Shown piece by piece: positions 19,494-28,103 of a stretch of 64,000 nt of DNA. Origin of the DNA: Rhizobiaceae bacterium. Its GTDB lineage: Bacteria; Pseudomonadota; Alphaproteobacteria; Rhizobiales; Rhizobiaceae. The notes beneath the pieces were generated by a model. The model was not told where the DNA came from. It saw only the letters and a program-made list of their open reading frames with translations, and ran no database searches. A program made the position numbers and the translations under genes. Positions within the stretch are counted from its first letter, which is position 1. Each line of letters starts with the position of its first letter. Location: NCBI GenBank assembly GCA_023953835.1, contig JAMLJB010000001.1, positions 3,135,501 to 3,199,500 of the forward strand, in the 5' to 3' direction.

Positions 19494-20659
19494 ACCGTCC
19501 GCTCAAGCTCGCGATCATTGCCGGCGAGGAATCCGGCGAACTGCTTGCCGCCGATCTGGTCGAGGCGCTGAAGGCGCAAAGCGGGCGCGACGCGCAACTT
19601 GTCGGGGTAGGCGGGCGGCACCTCGCCGCGCTCGGCCTGACCTCGATGTTTCCGTCCGGTGACATCGCCCTGATGGGGGTCAGCGCGGTGGTGCGCGATC
19701 TGCCGCGCCTGATTGCCCGCATCGGCTCCACGGCGCGCGCCATTGTGGCCGAACAGCCCGATTGCGTCGTCACAGTCGACAGCCCCGAATTCAATCTGCG
19801 GGTGGCTGCGAAGATCCGCGCCATGGATGCGGCAATTCCCATCGTCCACTATGTCTGCCCCAGCGTTTGGGCATGGCGACCGGGCCGCGCCGCTGCGATG
19901 CGCCCGAACATCGATCGAGTGCTTTGCATTCTGCCGTTCGAGGTTGGGGAGCTTGCGCGGCTCGGCGGGCCGCCCGGAACCTTTGTCGGCCACAGGCTGA
20001 TGCGCGACGAAGGGGTGATGCGTGCGGCTTCGGCGCAGGAAGAGCCCCGCGACCTGCTGCCCGGAACGCGCCGGACGTTGCTGCTGCTGCCGGGCTCGCG
20101 CAAGGGCGAGGTGCGCTCGCTGCTGGAGCCTTTTCGCGAGACTGTTGAGATATTGATAGAGCGCGGGCGCAGCCTGCGCCTGTTGCTGCCGACAGTTCCG
20201 CATGTGGCGGATATCGTTCGCGAAGAGACAGGCCGTTGGCCGCTGAAACCGGAAATTCTGGTCGGCGCGGATGCGAAATGGGATGCGTTTGCCGAAGCGG
20301 ACGCCGCGCTGATTGCGTCCGGCACCGTTTCGCTGGAGCTTGCGCTCTGCGGCGTGCCGATGATTTCGACCTACAAACTTGACCTTCTGGCGCGGTTTGC
20401 CCGCAGCCTGGTCACGGCCTGGTCGGCCTCGCTGCCGAACCTGATTGCCGACAGGGTGGTGGTGCCGGAATATATCGACGAGATGCTGCGCCCGCATTAT
20501 GTGGCGCGGCAACTGGAAGCCCTGATGGACGATACCGATCTGCGCCGCTGGCAGAAGAGCGGCTTCGCCGAGGTTCACCGCCGCATGCAAACCGACCGCC
20601 CGTCGCGGGAAATCGCCGCACAAGCAGTGCTGGAAGCCATCGAGGCCGGAAAGAAATAA
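19490..20659 (+). CDS. lpxB: Lipid-A-disaccharide synthase
   Basis: Inverting glycosyltransferase (GT19) that joins UDP-2,3-diacylglucosamine and lipid X at the inner membrane. 389 residues. The N-terminal motif LKLAIIAGEESGELLAADLV matches the AGExSGD-type loop of LpxB (here GEESGE). The middle VCPSVWAWRPGRAAAMRPNI and the C-terminal domain ALIASGTVSLELALCGVPMI are diagnostic. Last gene of the lpx run; gltA is convergent, 34 bp away. Confidence 0.96.
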   Translation: MNRPLKLAIIAGEESGELLAADLVEALKAQSGRDAQLVGVGGRHLAALGLTSMFPSGDIALMGVSAVVRDLPRLIARIGSTARAIVAEQPDCVVTVDSPEFNLRVAAKIRAMDAAIPIVHYVCPSVWAWRPGRAAAMRPNIDRVLCILPFEVGELARLGGPPGTFVGHRLMRDEGVMRAASAQEEPRDLLPGTRRTLLLLPGSRKGEVRSLLEPFRETVEILIERGRSLRLLLPTVPHVADIVREETGRWPLKPEILVGADAKWDAFAEADAALIASGTVSLELALCGVPMISTYKLDLLARFARSLVTAWSASLPNLIADRVVVPEYIDEMLRPHYVARQLEALMDDTDLRRWQKSGFAEVHRRMQTDRPSREIAAQAVLEAIEAGKK

Positions 20660-20693
20660 GCGCCGCAACCTGCGCTGCGGCGCCGGGAATTGT

Positions 20694-21983
20694 TCAGCGC
20701 TTGGCGATCGGCACGTAGTCGCGTTCCGGCGAACCGGTGTAGAGCTGGCGCGGACGGCCGATTTTCTGCTGCGGGTCCTCGATCATTTCCTTCCACTGCG
20801 CAATCCAGCCGACCGTGCGCGCGAGCGCGAACAGGACGGTGAACATGGTGGTCGGGAAGCCGAGCGCCTTGAGCGTGATGCCGGAATAGAAGTCGATGTT
20901 CGGATAGAGCTTCTTGTCGATGAAATATTCGTCGGTCAATGCGATGCGTTCCAGCTCCATCGCGACATCGAGCAACGGATCGTCCTTGATGCCGAGTTCG
21001 CCGAGCACTTCATGCGTGGTTTTCTGCATGATCTTGGCGCGGGGATCGTAGTTCTTGTAGACGCGGTGGCCGAAACCCATCAACCGGAATGGATCGTCCT
21101 TATCCTTGGAGCGGGCGATGAATTCCGGAATGCGGTCGACGGTGCCGATTTCCGCCAGCATGTTGAGCGCAGCCTCGTTGGCGCCGCCATGCGCCGGACC
21201 CCACAGACACGCGATGCCGGCCGCAATGCAGGCAAAGGGGTTCGCGCCGGAGGAGCCTGCGAGGCGAACGGTCGAGGTTGAGGCGTTCTGCTCGTGGTCC
21301 GCATGCAGGATGAAGATGCGGTCCATGGCGCGCGCCAGCACCGGATTGACCTTGTATTCCTCGCAGGGAACCGCAAAGCACATGTGCAGGAAATTGGCGG
21401 CGTAGCTCAGTTCGTTCTTCGGATAAACGAAGGGCTGGCCGATATGATATTTGTACGCCATCGCCGCGATTGTCGGCATTTTCGCAATCAGCCGCATGGA
21501 GGCGACCATGCGCTGGTAGGGGTCCGAAATATCCGTCGAGTCGTGGTAGAAGGCCGACAGCGCCCCGACCACGCCGCACATCACCGCCATGGGGTGCGCG
21601 TCGCGGCGAAAGCCGGTGAAAAAGCGTGACATCTGTTCATGCACCATCGTGTGGCGCGTGACGCGATAGTCGAAATCCTCCTTCTGCACCTTGGTCGGCA
21701 ATTCGCCATAGAGCAGCAGGTAGCAGACTTCGAGGAAATCGCCGTGTTCGGCGAGCTGCTCGATCGGGTAGCCACGATGCAGCAGAATTCCCTCGTCGCC
21801 ATCGATGAAGGTGATCTTGGATTCACAGCTCGCGGTGGATGTGAAACCCGGATCGTAGGTGAAGGCGCCGGTGTCCTTGTACAGCGCCGCTATGTCGATG
21901 ACATCCGGCCCGACCGAACCCTTCTTCACCTTGAATTCGTGAGTCTTCCCATCAAAATCCAGCTTCGCAACAGCGTTGGTCAT
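20694..21983 (-). CDS. gltA: Citrate synthase, type II
   Basis: Condenses oxaloacetate and acetyl-CoA, the entry to the TCA cycle. 429 residues from the ATG at 21981-21983 ([19 protein letters not shown]). A longer frame upstream adds 52 residues absent from the family. The N-terminal region specific to Gram-negative hexameric enzymes is present, then [15 protein letters not shown]. The active-site histidines lie in [11 protein letters not shown] and [15 protein letters not shown], with the catalytic Asp further on in [11 protein letters not shown] or the nearby FYSGI segment. The order lpxB-gltA-gltX is usual in the group. Confidence 0.97.
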   Translation of the reverse strand: MTNAVAKLDFDGKTHEFKVKKGSVGPDVIDIAALYKDTGAFTYDPGFTSTASCESKITFIDGDEGILLHRGYPIEQLAEHGDFLEVCYLLLYGELPTKVQKEDFDYRVTRHTMVHEQMSRFFTGFRRDAHPMAVMCGVVGALSAFYHDSTDISDPYQRMVASMRLIAKMPTIAAMAYKYHIGQPFVYPKNELSYAANFLHMCFAVPCEEYKVNPVLARAMDRIFILHADHEQNASTSTVRLAGSSGANPFACIAAGIACLWGPAHGGANEAALNMLAEIGTVDRIPEFIARSKDKDDPFRLMGFGHRVYKNYDPRAKIMQKTTHEVLGELGIKDDPLLDVAMELERIALTDEYFIDKKLYPNIDFYSGITLKALGFPTTMFTVLFALARTVGWIAQWKEMIEDPQQKIGRPRQLYTGSPERDYVPIAKR

Positions 21984-22175
21984 GGCAAACTCCCTTTCAA
22001 GCAAGGCGCCTAGCACGGAGAGGAATGGTCCGGAGCGCGGTATTGAGATGCTACGGGTAGGCAGCGCAGGACGTTGCTTTCCGCAGGTAGGCGCGATGCG
22101 CGCCAGAGGCAATGTTGCACCGCAACAGGTTGATTTCAATAGCTACTAAGTGGCTACAAGGTAAGGGCTCCTGTC

Positions 22176-23603
22176 CTAATCGATTTGATCCTCAATTCGC
22201 GCCAGACTTTCATACCTGCCGAGCACGTCGAGCACGTCGAAAACACCCGGCGAGGTTGCCCGGCCCGTCAAAGCGGCCCGCAAGGGCTGCGCAACCGCGC
22301 CGAGCTTGACGCCGGCGGCTTCGGCATAGCTGCGTACGGCGGCCTCCGCCGAGGCGGCGTTCCAGTCGTCTGCACCAATGGCGCGCATCGGTTCGAGAAC
22401 GCCAGCGAGAACCGTTTTCGCCTGCGGCGAAAGCAGGGCGGTGGCCTTCTCGTCGAGCACAAGGGGGCGCACCGCGAACAGGAAGGCCGCGCCGTCGGCA
22501 AGCTCGACCAGCGTTTTCGCGCGCTCCTTCAGGCCCGGCATGGCGCGCAGCAACTGCTGCTCGCGCTTCGAATCGATCGCCGACGTCATTGCCGCGCCGC
22601 CTGGAAGGAACGGCAATGTCTTCAACAATATGCCCAGTAGTTCCTCGTCAGCGGTCTTGCGCATGTAGAGGCCGTTCAGGGCTTCGAGCTTGGCGAAATC
22701 GAAGCGCGCAGCACCCTTGTTAACGTCGACGATGTCGAACCATTCCGTCATCTGCGGGATCGACATGACCTCGTCGTCGCCATGGCTCCATCCGAGCCGC
22801 GCGAGATAGTTCAGCAGGGCGGGGGGCAGGTAGCCCATTTCGCGATAGGCCTCCACGCCGAGCGCGCCATGGCGCTTGGAAAGCTTGGCGCCGTCCGCCC
22901 CGTGGATGAGAGGGATATGCGCCATCACCGGAACGTCCCAGCCCATCGCGTTGTAGATGACGGTCTGGCGCGCAGCATTGGTCAGATGGTCGTCGCCGCG
23001 AATGATGTGCGTCACGCCCATGTCGTGATCGTCGACGACGACCGCATGCATGTAGGTCGGGTTGCCGTCGGAGCGCAGGATGATGAAATCGTCCAGATCC
23101 TTGTTGGGAAACCGAACCTCGCCCTGCACCTGGTCGTGGACGATCGTCTCGCCTTCCTGCGGGGCTTTGATGCGAATGGCTCCCTTCGCGCCGGGTGGCG
23201 CCTCGGCGGGATTGCGGTCGCGCCAGCGCCCGTCATAGCGCGGCGGCCGGCCCTCTGCGCGGGCCTTTTCGCGCATCTCGTTCAGTTCTTCCGGCGTGGC
23301 ATAGCAATAATAGGCCTTGCCGTCCCGGACGAGTTGTTCGGCCACCTCGCGGTGCCGCGCCGCGCGCGCAAACTGCGAGATCGGCTCGCCATCCCAGTCG
23401 AGACCAAGCCATTTCAAACCATCGAGAATCGCTCGGGTTGCGTCTTCCGTGGAACGCTCGCGATCGGTGTCCTCGATGCGCAGCAGCATGCGGCCGCCGA
23501 ACCGGCGCGCATAGAGCCAGTTGAAAAGCGCTGTTCTCGCTCCGCCGATGTGAAGATAGCCGGTGGGCGAGGGCGCAAAGCGGGTGACAACCTTGTCGGG
23601 CAT
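22176..23603 (-). CDS. gltX: Glutamyl-tRNA synthetase
   Basis: Charges tRNA-Glu (and in many alphaproteobacteria also tRNA-Gln, later amidated). 475 residues. Class I signatures: [20 protein letters not shown] (HIGH motif as HIGG) and [16 protein letters not shown] (KMSKS as KLSKR). The C-terminal all-helical anticodon-binding domain runs from about 330. About 190 bp separate it from gltA; no gene is visible in that gap. Divergent from comEC. Confidence 0.97.
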   Translation of the reverse strand: MPDKVVTRFAPSPTGYLHIGGARTALFNWLYARRFGGRMLLRIEDTDRERSTEDATRAILDGLKWLGLDWDGEPISQFARAARHREVAEQLVRDGKAYYCYATPEELNEMREKARAEGRPPRYDGRWRDRNPAEAPPGAKGAIRIKAPQEGETIVHDQVQGEVRFPNKDLDDFIILRSDGNPTYMHAVVVDDHDMGVTHIIRGDDHLTNAARQTVIYNAMGWDVPVMAHIPLIHGADGAKLSKRHGALGVEAYREMGYLPPALLNYLARLGWSHGDDEVMSIPQMTEWFDIVDVNKGAARFDFAKLEALNGLYMRKTADEELLGILLKTLPFLPGGAAMTSAIDSKREQQLLRAMPGLKERAKTLVELADGAAFLFAVRPLVLDEKATALLSPQAKTVLAGVLEPMRAIGADDWNAASAEAAVRSYAEAAGVKLGAVAQPLRAALTGRATSPGVFDVLDVLGRYESLARIEDQID

Positions 23604-23712
23604 TCTGTGAACTCGCGATCTCTTTGAAAAGGAAATGCTAATATAAGCATGGCCATTTGCTGGCGCTCATGTAGCATAGGACCCCACAGGTGCAAGGGCT
23701 TGAGGAGCCTCA

Positions 23713-26151
23713 ATGGGGACGGGGCCGCCCGACATAGACGTCAAGGAACGCGAACTGGTGCGGGCAGTGGCGGGCGTTGGCGCCAACCCCGCATTGCCGG
23801 CCCGAGGACTGCCCGACGCTGGTCCGACACCGATCAGGGTTGAGCTTGTGCGGCGCGTCGCTTCGGCGGGCCGTGCCTTGCGGCAAAGCGCGACGCTGGA
23901 ACTCGAGCGCGGCATTCCTGCCTTGCTGGTTCCCGTATCGATGGGCTGCGGTGCGCTCGCCTACTATGCGGCGTCGGAGGAGCCGCCGCTGTTCCTTCTG
24001 CTGCTGTGGGTCGCCGCGCCGTTTGCGGGGGCCACCGCTGCGCGTGGCATTCCCTTCCTGCGGCTGGCGCTGCTCTTCATTTCGCTCGTGGCGTCGGGAG
24101 CTACCCTTGCAAAGCTGGAAGTCTATCGCGCAGGCACCAAGGTCATCGGCGGCGAGATTTCGACGCGGCTCACAGGCCATGTGGTGAACATCGATCACCT
24201 GGCAAACGGTCGCGTGCGTCTCCTGATCGATGTCGTCAGGACGGAGCGGCCAACATTGCGCTACCAGCCCGACAGGGTGAGCGTGTCGGCGAGCCGCCTG
24301 CCGGACGGCACGCGCGCCGGGGATCTGATTACAGGACCAGTGCGGCTCATGCCCCCGCCCGGCCCGGTGCGCCCGGGCGGCTACGACTATTCGTTCCAGA
24401 GCTATTTCAGGGGGATCGGAGCGAATGGCTTCTTCCTGGGCATGCCGAAGCCCGCTGCCCCTTCGGCCAGCCAGCCCTTTGAAATGCGTTTCAAGGCAAT
24501 GCTGGACAATGCAAGAAATGCGATTGCGGCGCGCATACGCCAGTCGATCGACGGACCGGAAGGCGAGATCGCCGCAGCGCTCATCGTCGGCGTGCGCGCG
24601 GGCATTCCGGAGAGCGTCAACGAATCGCTCAGGCGCACCGGCCTTGCCCACATCCTTTCCATCTCCGGGTTGCACATGGCGCTTGTCGCTGCAATCGTCA
24701 TGGGCGCCGTCCGCTCGGGAGCGGCGCTTGTTCCACGCTTCGCCACGCTCTATCCCGCGAAGAAATATGCCGCTGCCGCAGCCCTTTTCGTAGTTGGCGC
24801 ATATCTCTTCATTTCCGGCGGCGACGTGGCGGCAGAGCGAAGCTTCTTGATGCTGGCGGTCATGCTGTTGGCTGTCCTCGTGGACCGCCGCGCATTGTCC
24901 ATGCGAAATCTTGCGGTCGCCGCAACGGTGGTGATGATATTCACGCCGCACGAGATCGCCGGGCCAAGCTTCCAGATGTCGTTTGCGGCAACGGCGGCGC
25001 TCATCGGCGGCTATGCGATCTGGGGCGCGCTCAGGGCGAGGCGCACGCCTCCCACAAAGAGCGGCGCACATGTCCCGCTGCTGCGTCGGATGGCGCAAGC
25101 GGTCAGCTCGATGGTCGCGGGCAGCATCGCCACGGCCCTTGTGGCGGGGCTTGCCACGGCGATCTTCGGCGTATGGCATTTTCAGCGCATCTCGCCCTTG
25201 AGCCTCTTCGCAAACCTCGCCACGTCGCCCATCGTTTCGCTGGTCGTCATGCCGTTCGCCGTACTTTCGGCGACGGCAATGCCTTTCGGAATCGACGCTC
25301 CCTTCCTCATCGTGATGGGCAAGGGCCTGAGTGCGATGTTGTGGATTTCCGACTGGCTTTCGGCGCGCTCGCCGCTCGACGTCATCGGCCTTGTTCCCGG
25401 CGCGGCCGTGATCTGGCTTACCGCGGCCTTGCTTCTCGCGACGCTCGCCACAACCCGATTGCGGCTGCTGGGCCTTGCTTGCGGAATGGCGGGCGTACTG
25501 TGCCTGCAAACGGGACTGACGCCGGACATCTACATTTCCGATGACGCAGGCGTAGTCGCCGTCGGCGACGGGCAGGGGAGGCTGCTGTTGAGCGACCCCA
25601 ACATGCGAAGCTTTACTTTGGACGGGTGGAAACGAGCCTTCATGGCTCAGGAAACGATTGCGCCGGTTCGACAGAAGCCGGACGCGGGCTCCAAACGTGC
25701 CGACGCAATCGGATTCCACCCGACGCAGCGAACGATTGAAGTGCTTCTGACCAATATTTCGCCGCATCACTTCCTCTGTGCGGATTCGCTCTGCGTGCTC
25801 GAACACCGTTCCGGTTCGATCATCGCCGTTCTCGCCGCCTCGCGCATTCCCCGCGAATTGTGTGCGGTTGCCGATCTCATCGTTGTGCAGGTCCCCAAAA
25901 TCCATCGTCCATGTCGCAACGGCCATACGACCACAATCGACGCGGCCTCGCTGGCGAGGCGTGGAGCGGCCGCGGTCAGCATTGCGCAACCTGCCGGGGC
26001 GGTTTGGCCAGATATCGCCGTGGAATATGCAATTGGCGCTCACTACCGGCCCTGGCACGCGCACCGCGCTTTTTCGCGGACTGCTCGCGGCCAACTGCCT
26101 TACATGCGAAGCAAGGCCAAGGCCGCCGTTTCATCCACCCGTCCCGGTTGA
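23713..26151 (+). CDS. comEC: ComEC/Rec2-family DNA-uptake channel protein
   Basis: 812 residues, polytopic inner-membrane protein of the family that carries single-stranded DNA across the cytoplasmic membrane during transformation. An N-terminal DUF4131-type region (about 70-230, including QSYFRGIGANGFFLGMPKPA) is followed by the Competence domain (about 280-560). The latter has the family motif RTGLAHILSISGLHMALVAA, many transmembrane helices and AGPSFQMSFAATAAL. The C-terminal 200 residues lack a clear metal-binding HxHxDH motif, so the beta-lactamase-like part looks degenerate, as in other rhizobial ComEC. Competence of the organism is not implied. Convergent with lexA, 19 bp apart. Confidence 0.9.
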   Translation: MGTGPPDIDVKERELVRAVAGVGANPALPARGLPDAGPTPIRVELVRRVASAGRALRQSATLELERGIPALLVPVSMGCGALAYYAASEEPPLFLLLLWVAAPFAGATAARGIPFLRLALLFISLVASGATLAKLEVYRAGTKVIGGEISTRLTGHVVNIDHLANGRVRLLIDVVRTERPTLRYQPDRVSVSASRLPDGTRAGDLITGPVRLMPPPGPVRPGGYDYSFQSYFRGIGANGFFLGMPKPAAPSASQPFEMRFKAMLDNARNAIAARIRQSIDGPEGEIAAALIVGVRAGIPESVNESLRRTGLAHILSISGLHMALVAAIVMGAVRSGAALVPRFATLYPAKKYAAAAALFVVGAYLFISGGDVAAERSFLMLAVMLLAVLVDRRALSMRNLAVAATVVMIFTPHEIAGPSFQMSFAATAALIGGYAIWGALRARRTPPTKSGAHVPLLRRMAQAVSSMVAGSIATALVAGLATAIFGVWHFQRISPLSLFANLATSPIVSLVVMPFAVLSATAMPFGIDAPFLIVMGKGLSAMLWISDWLSARSPLDVIGLVPGAAVIWLTAALLLATLATTRLRLLGLACGMAGVLCLQTGLTPDIYISDDAGVVAVGDGQGRLLLSDPNMRSFTLDGWKRAFMAQETIAPVRQKPDAGSKRADAIGFHPTQRTIEVLLTNISPHHFLCADSLCVLEHRSGSIIAVLAASRIPRELCAVADLIVVQVPKIHRPCRNGHTTTIDAASLARRGAAAVSIAQPAGAVWPDIAVEYAIGAHYRPWHAHRAFSRTARGQLPYMRSKAKAAVSSTRPG

Positions 26152-26170
26152 CCGAACCGGCAACAGTGCA

Positions 26171-26884
26171 TCAATATACGCGGATCAGCCCGACAAGACG
26201 GCCCTGAACCTTGACGCGGTCGGGAGGAAATATCCGGGTCTCATAGGCGGGGTTTGCAGCTTCGAGCGCAATCGAGGCTCCCTTGCGCCGAAAGCGCTTC
26301 AGGGTCGCTTCTTCTTCGTCCACTAGTGCAACGACGATGTCGCCCGGGTTGGCCGTGTTCGTTTGCCGGATCACGACGGTATCACCGTCGAAAATGCCGG
26401 CCTCGATCATCGAATCGCCTTTGACTTCGAGCGCGAAATGATCGCCACCCGTGATCATGCCGGGCGGCACGGCGATGCTGTGCGTGTGGTTCTGGATGGC
26501 GTCGACGGGAACACCGGCGGCGATGCGACCCATGACCGGCACCGAGACTCCCGCTTCATCATTGCTCGGCTGGGGCCGCCTCAGTGGGGCGGGCGCCGGA
26601 GCTTTCCCGAGAGAGCCTTCAATGACGCTGGGCGAGAATTTTTTTGGGCCGCTGAGCCCCGGCGCAATGGAGTCCGGCAGGCGAAGAACTTCAAGCGCCC
26701 GCGCGCGATTGGGAAGCCTGCGTATAAAGCCGCGTTCCTCGAGCGCGGTAATCAGCCGATGAATTCCGGACTTCGATGCAAGATCAAGCGCTTCCTTCAT
26801 TTCGTCGAACGATGGCGGAATGCCGGTTTCCTTCAGCCGCTCGTGAATAAAGACCAGAAGCTCGTGTTGCTTTCGCGTCAGCAT
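26171..26884 (-). CDS. lexA: SOS repressor LexA
   Basis: Represses DNA-damage genes and self-cleaves when bound by RecA filaments. 237 residues from [20 protein letters not shown]; an earlier in-frame ATG would add 15 non-family residues. Winged HTH at 1-65 ([20 protein letters not shown]). The cleavage site is Ala123-Gly124 ([10 protein letters not shown]). The catalytic dyad is Ser158 ([11 protein letters not shown]) and Lys196 (EATLKRF). Its promoter carries an SOS box. In relatives moeA lies directly upstream on the same strand; here 21 kb of foreign DNA intervenes. Confidence 0.98.
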   Translation of the reverse strand: MLTRKQHELLVFIHERLKETGIPPSFDEMKEALDLASKSGIHRLITALEERGFIRRLPNRARALEVLRLPDSIAPGLSGPKKFSPSVIEGSLGKAPAPAPLRRPQPSNDEAGVSVPVMGRIAAGVPVDAIQNHTHSIAVPPGMITGGDHFALEVKGDSMIEAGIFDGDTVVIRQTNTANPGDIVVALVDEEEATLKRFRRKGASIALEAANPAYETRIFPPDRVKVQGRLVGLIRVY

Positions 26885-26938
26885 CGTTGGCTCCCCCACA
26901 GGAATCACTTGAAAACAAATCAGGAACAATCACTATCT

Positions 26939-26953
26939 GTTCCATTTGTGTTC
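26939..26953. promoter_or_regulatory. LexA operator (SOS box) upstream of lexA
   Basis: GTTC at 26939-26942, seven bases, GTTC at 26950-26953: the exact alphaproteobacterial consensus GTTC-N7-GTTC, 55 bp before the lexA start. An overlapping palindrome GGAACA-N9-TGTTCC (26923-26943) shares its right half with the box. Autoregulation of lexA is the expected role. Confidence 0.85.
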
Positions 26954-27002
26954 TGCAAGCGTTTAACTTTTGGTGAAAGTGAAATGGCTGTTTGGTAAGG
27001 TC

Positions 27003-27234
27003 GCGAAAATTATCTGTCGTCGCTGCTATAATTAAGTTGGCGAATTAGTAATAGGCTAAGTTATTGATAAAATAGAGAATTATGTGGCTGGATAGGTCCG
27101 CAATCTGTCGTTTTCAGGGTCCTCAATCTGATCTAACGACAAATAATTATAGGTTGTTGATTTCACAAGGTATTTTGCGGAACCAGAACGAAGGGCGAGC
27201 GTAGCGGGAACAGATTGCGGACCCTATTGCGGAA
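27003..27234. repeat. Left-end region of the Mu-like element with two sets of repeated sites
   Basis: Set 1: TGTCGT at 27015 and 27106, and ACGACA (reverse) at 27136-27141. The first and last are adjacent to AATTAT (AATTATnTGTCGT), the same composite found at the right end. Set 2: GGTCCGCAATCTG at 27095-27107 with an exact inverted copy CAGATTGCGGACC at 27211-27223; a one-mismatch copy GGTCCTCAATCTG at 27118-27130; and partial copies of TTGCGGAAC near 27175 and 27228. These fit transposase-binding arrays at a Mu-type left end. No gene is visible here. Confidence 0.5.
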
Positions 27235-27849
27235 CTATTTTTCAGAAGTTTCGTCTTTTGCTCGTGCATTCGCTTCCTCGGCGAGGGTTGGCCATAGCCA
27301 TTGCATGGGGTCAACCCCTTTTTCCCAAGACTGTTCTGCGTATGCGGCTTTCAAACGATCAAGATGGCCTTCTCCCCACTGAATAGGAGGTTCGCCATCT
27401 ATACTCTTAGCGTGAGTGAGCTCAGCTTCCCAATAATCGATGATAGTTTTGATAGTCGCCCACGCGGCAGGCTCTCCCATGTCCATCAAAAGACGGAATA
27501 GTGAAACCATCGCAAGCTCATCATCGCTAATCATAAAGCGCGGAATGAACCCGGGACGCCGTTGTGATTCGCGGATCGCATCATTCTCGATGGAATGCAG
27601 ATACTCGTCGAATGGAACGAGCGTGGGTCCAAAAAGGATGGTCGGTACTGGAATTCCGGAAATATCAGAAATTCTTTTCAATATCAGATCGTTAGGAAGT
27701 CTCCGACCTGCCTCATAGTTAGTCAGGGCGGCCCGGCTTACTTCCAACATAGAGGCAAATTCATCTTGTGTTCGGGAGCCTCTCGCTTCCCGAATGCGCT
27801 GGCCAATAGCAACTAATGTTTCACTATCGAAGCTTTTTCGTCTTGACAT
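27235..27849 (-). CDS. XRE-family HTH repressor of the Mu-like element (c-like)
   Basis: 204 residues. An N-terminal helix-turn-helix of the XRE/Cro type (about 14-68) reads IGQRIREARGSRTQDEFASM and SRAALTNYEAGRRLPNDLIL. The C-terminal part (about 80-204) has no recognised domain and is acidic and tryptophan-rich (DPMQWLWPTLAEEANA). It is divergent from the ner-A-B operon across 59 bp with repeated GTTTCA sites, the layout of an immunity repressor controlling early transposition genes. It is not a Mu-c homologue by sequence, so the role is from position and fold. Confidence 0.8.
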   Translation of the reverse strand: MSRRKSFDSETLVAIGQRIREARGSRTQDEFASMLEVSRAALTNYEAGRRLPNDLILKRISDISGIPVPTILFGPTLVPFDEYLHSIENDAIRESQRRPGFIPRFMISDDELAMVSLFRLLMDMGEPAAWATIKTIIDYWEAELTHAKSIDGEPPIQWGEGHLDRLKAAYAEQSWEKGVDPMQWLWPTLAEEANARAKDETSEK

Positions 27850-27887
27850 GTTTCACTAATGTTACATAAATCTGACAGGTTTCAATA
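27818..27887. promoter_or_regulatory. Repeated operator-like sites between repressor and ner
   Basis: GTTTCACTA at 27818-27826 and 27850-27858 and GTTTCAATA at 27879-27887, all in the same orientation with starts 32 and 29 bp apart (about three helical turns). They cover the repressor start and the intergenic gap. Likely binding sites for the repressor or the Ner-like protein; inference from position and spacing. Confidence 0.5.
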
Positions 27888-27908
27888 ACGAAGCATATCG
27901 GGGGCATT

Positions 27909-28103
27909 TTGCCAAACGCTACTTCAAAAATCCGGAAACTAATGGAGGAGAATGGTATTTCTCTTGCCGAATGGGCGCGCATTCATGGCTTCAATATCAG
28001 GACAGTTCGCGCCGTCGTGCGTGGTGAATTAAGGGCAACTCGTGGCAAAGGGCACAGGATTGCCGTTGCTCTCGGTCTCAAGGCTAAGAGTTCATCGCAA
28101 TGA
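27909..28103 (+). CDS. Ner-like small HTH DNA-binding protein
   Basis: 64 residues from a TTG start preceded by GGGGG; an internal ATG at residue 12 is also possible. It contains one helix-turn-helix (ISLAEWARIHGFNIRTVRAV) followed by a basic tail (GELRATRGKGHRIAVALGLK). It occupies the position of Mu ner, divergent from the repressor and just before the transposase, and its stop overlaps the transposase ATG (ATGA). Ner proteins damp early transcription during lytic growth. Assignment rests on size, fold and position. Confidence 0.75.
   Translation: MPNATSKIRKLMEENGISLAEWARIHGFNIRTVRAVVRGELRATRGKGHRIAVALGLKAKSSSQ

Noticed and set aside
23710..26094. 794-residue minus-strand open frame opposite comEC
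   Set aside because: Same extent as comEC in antisense and highly charged; comEC carries the family motif and membrane helices.
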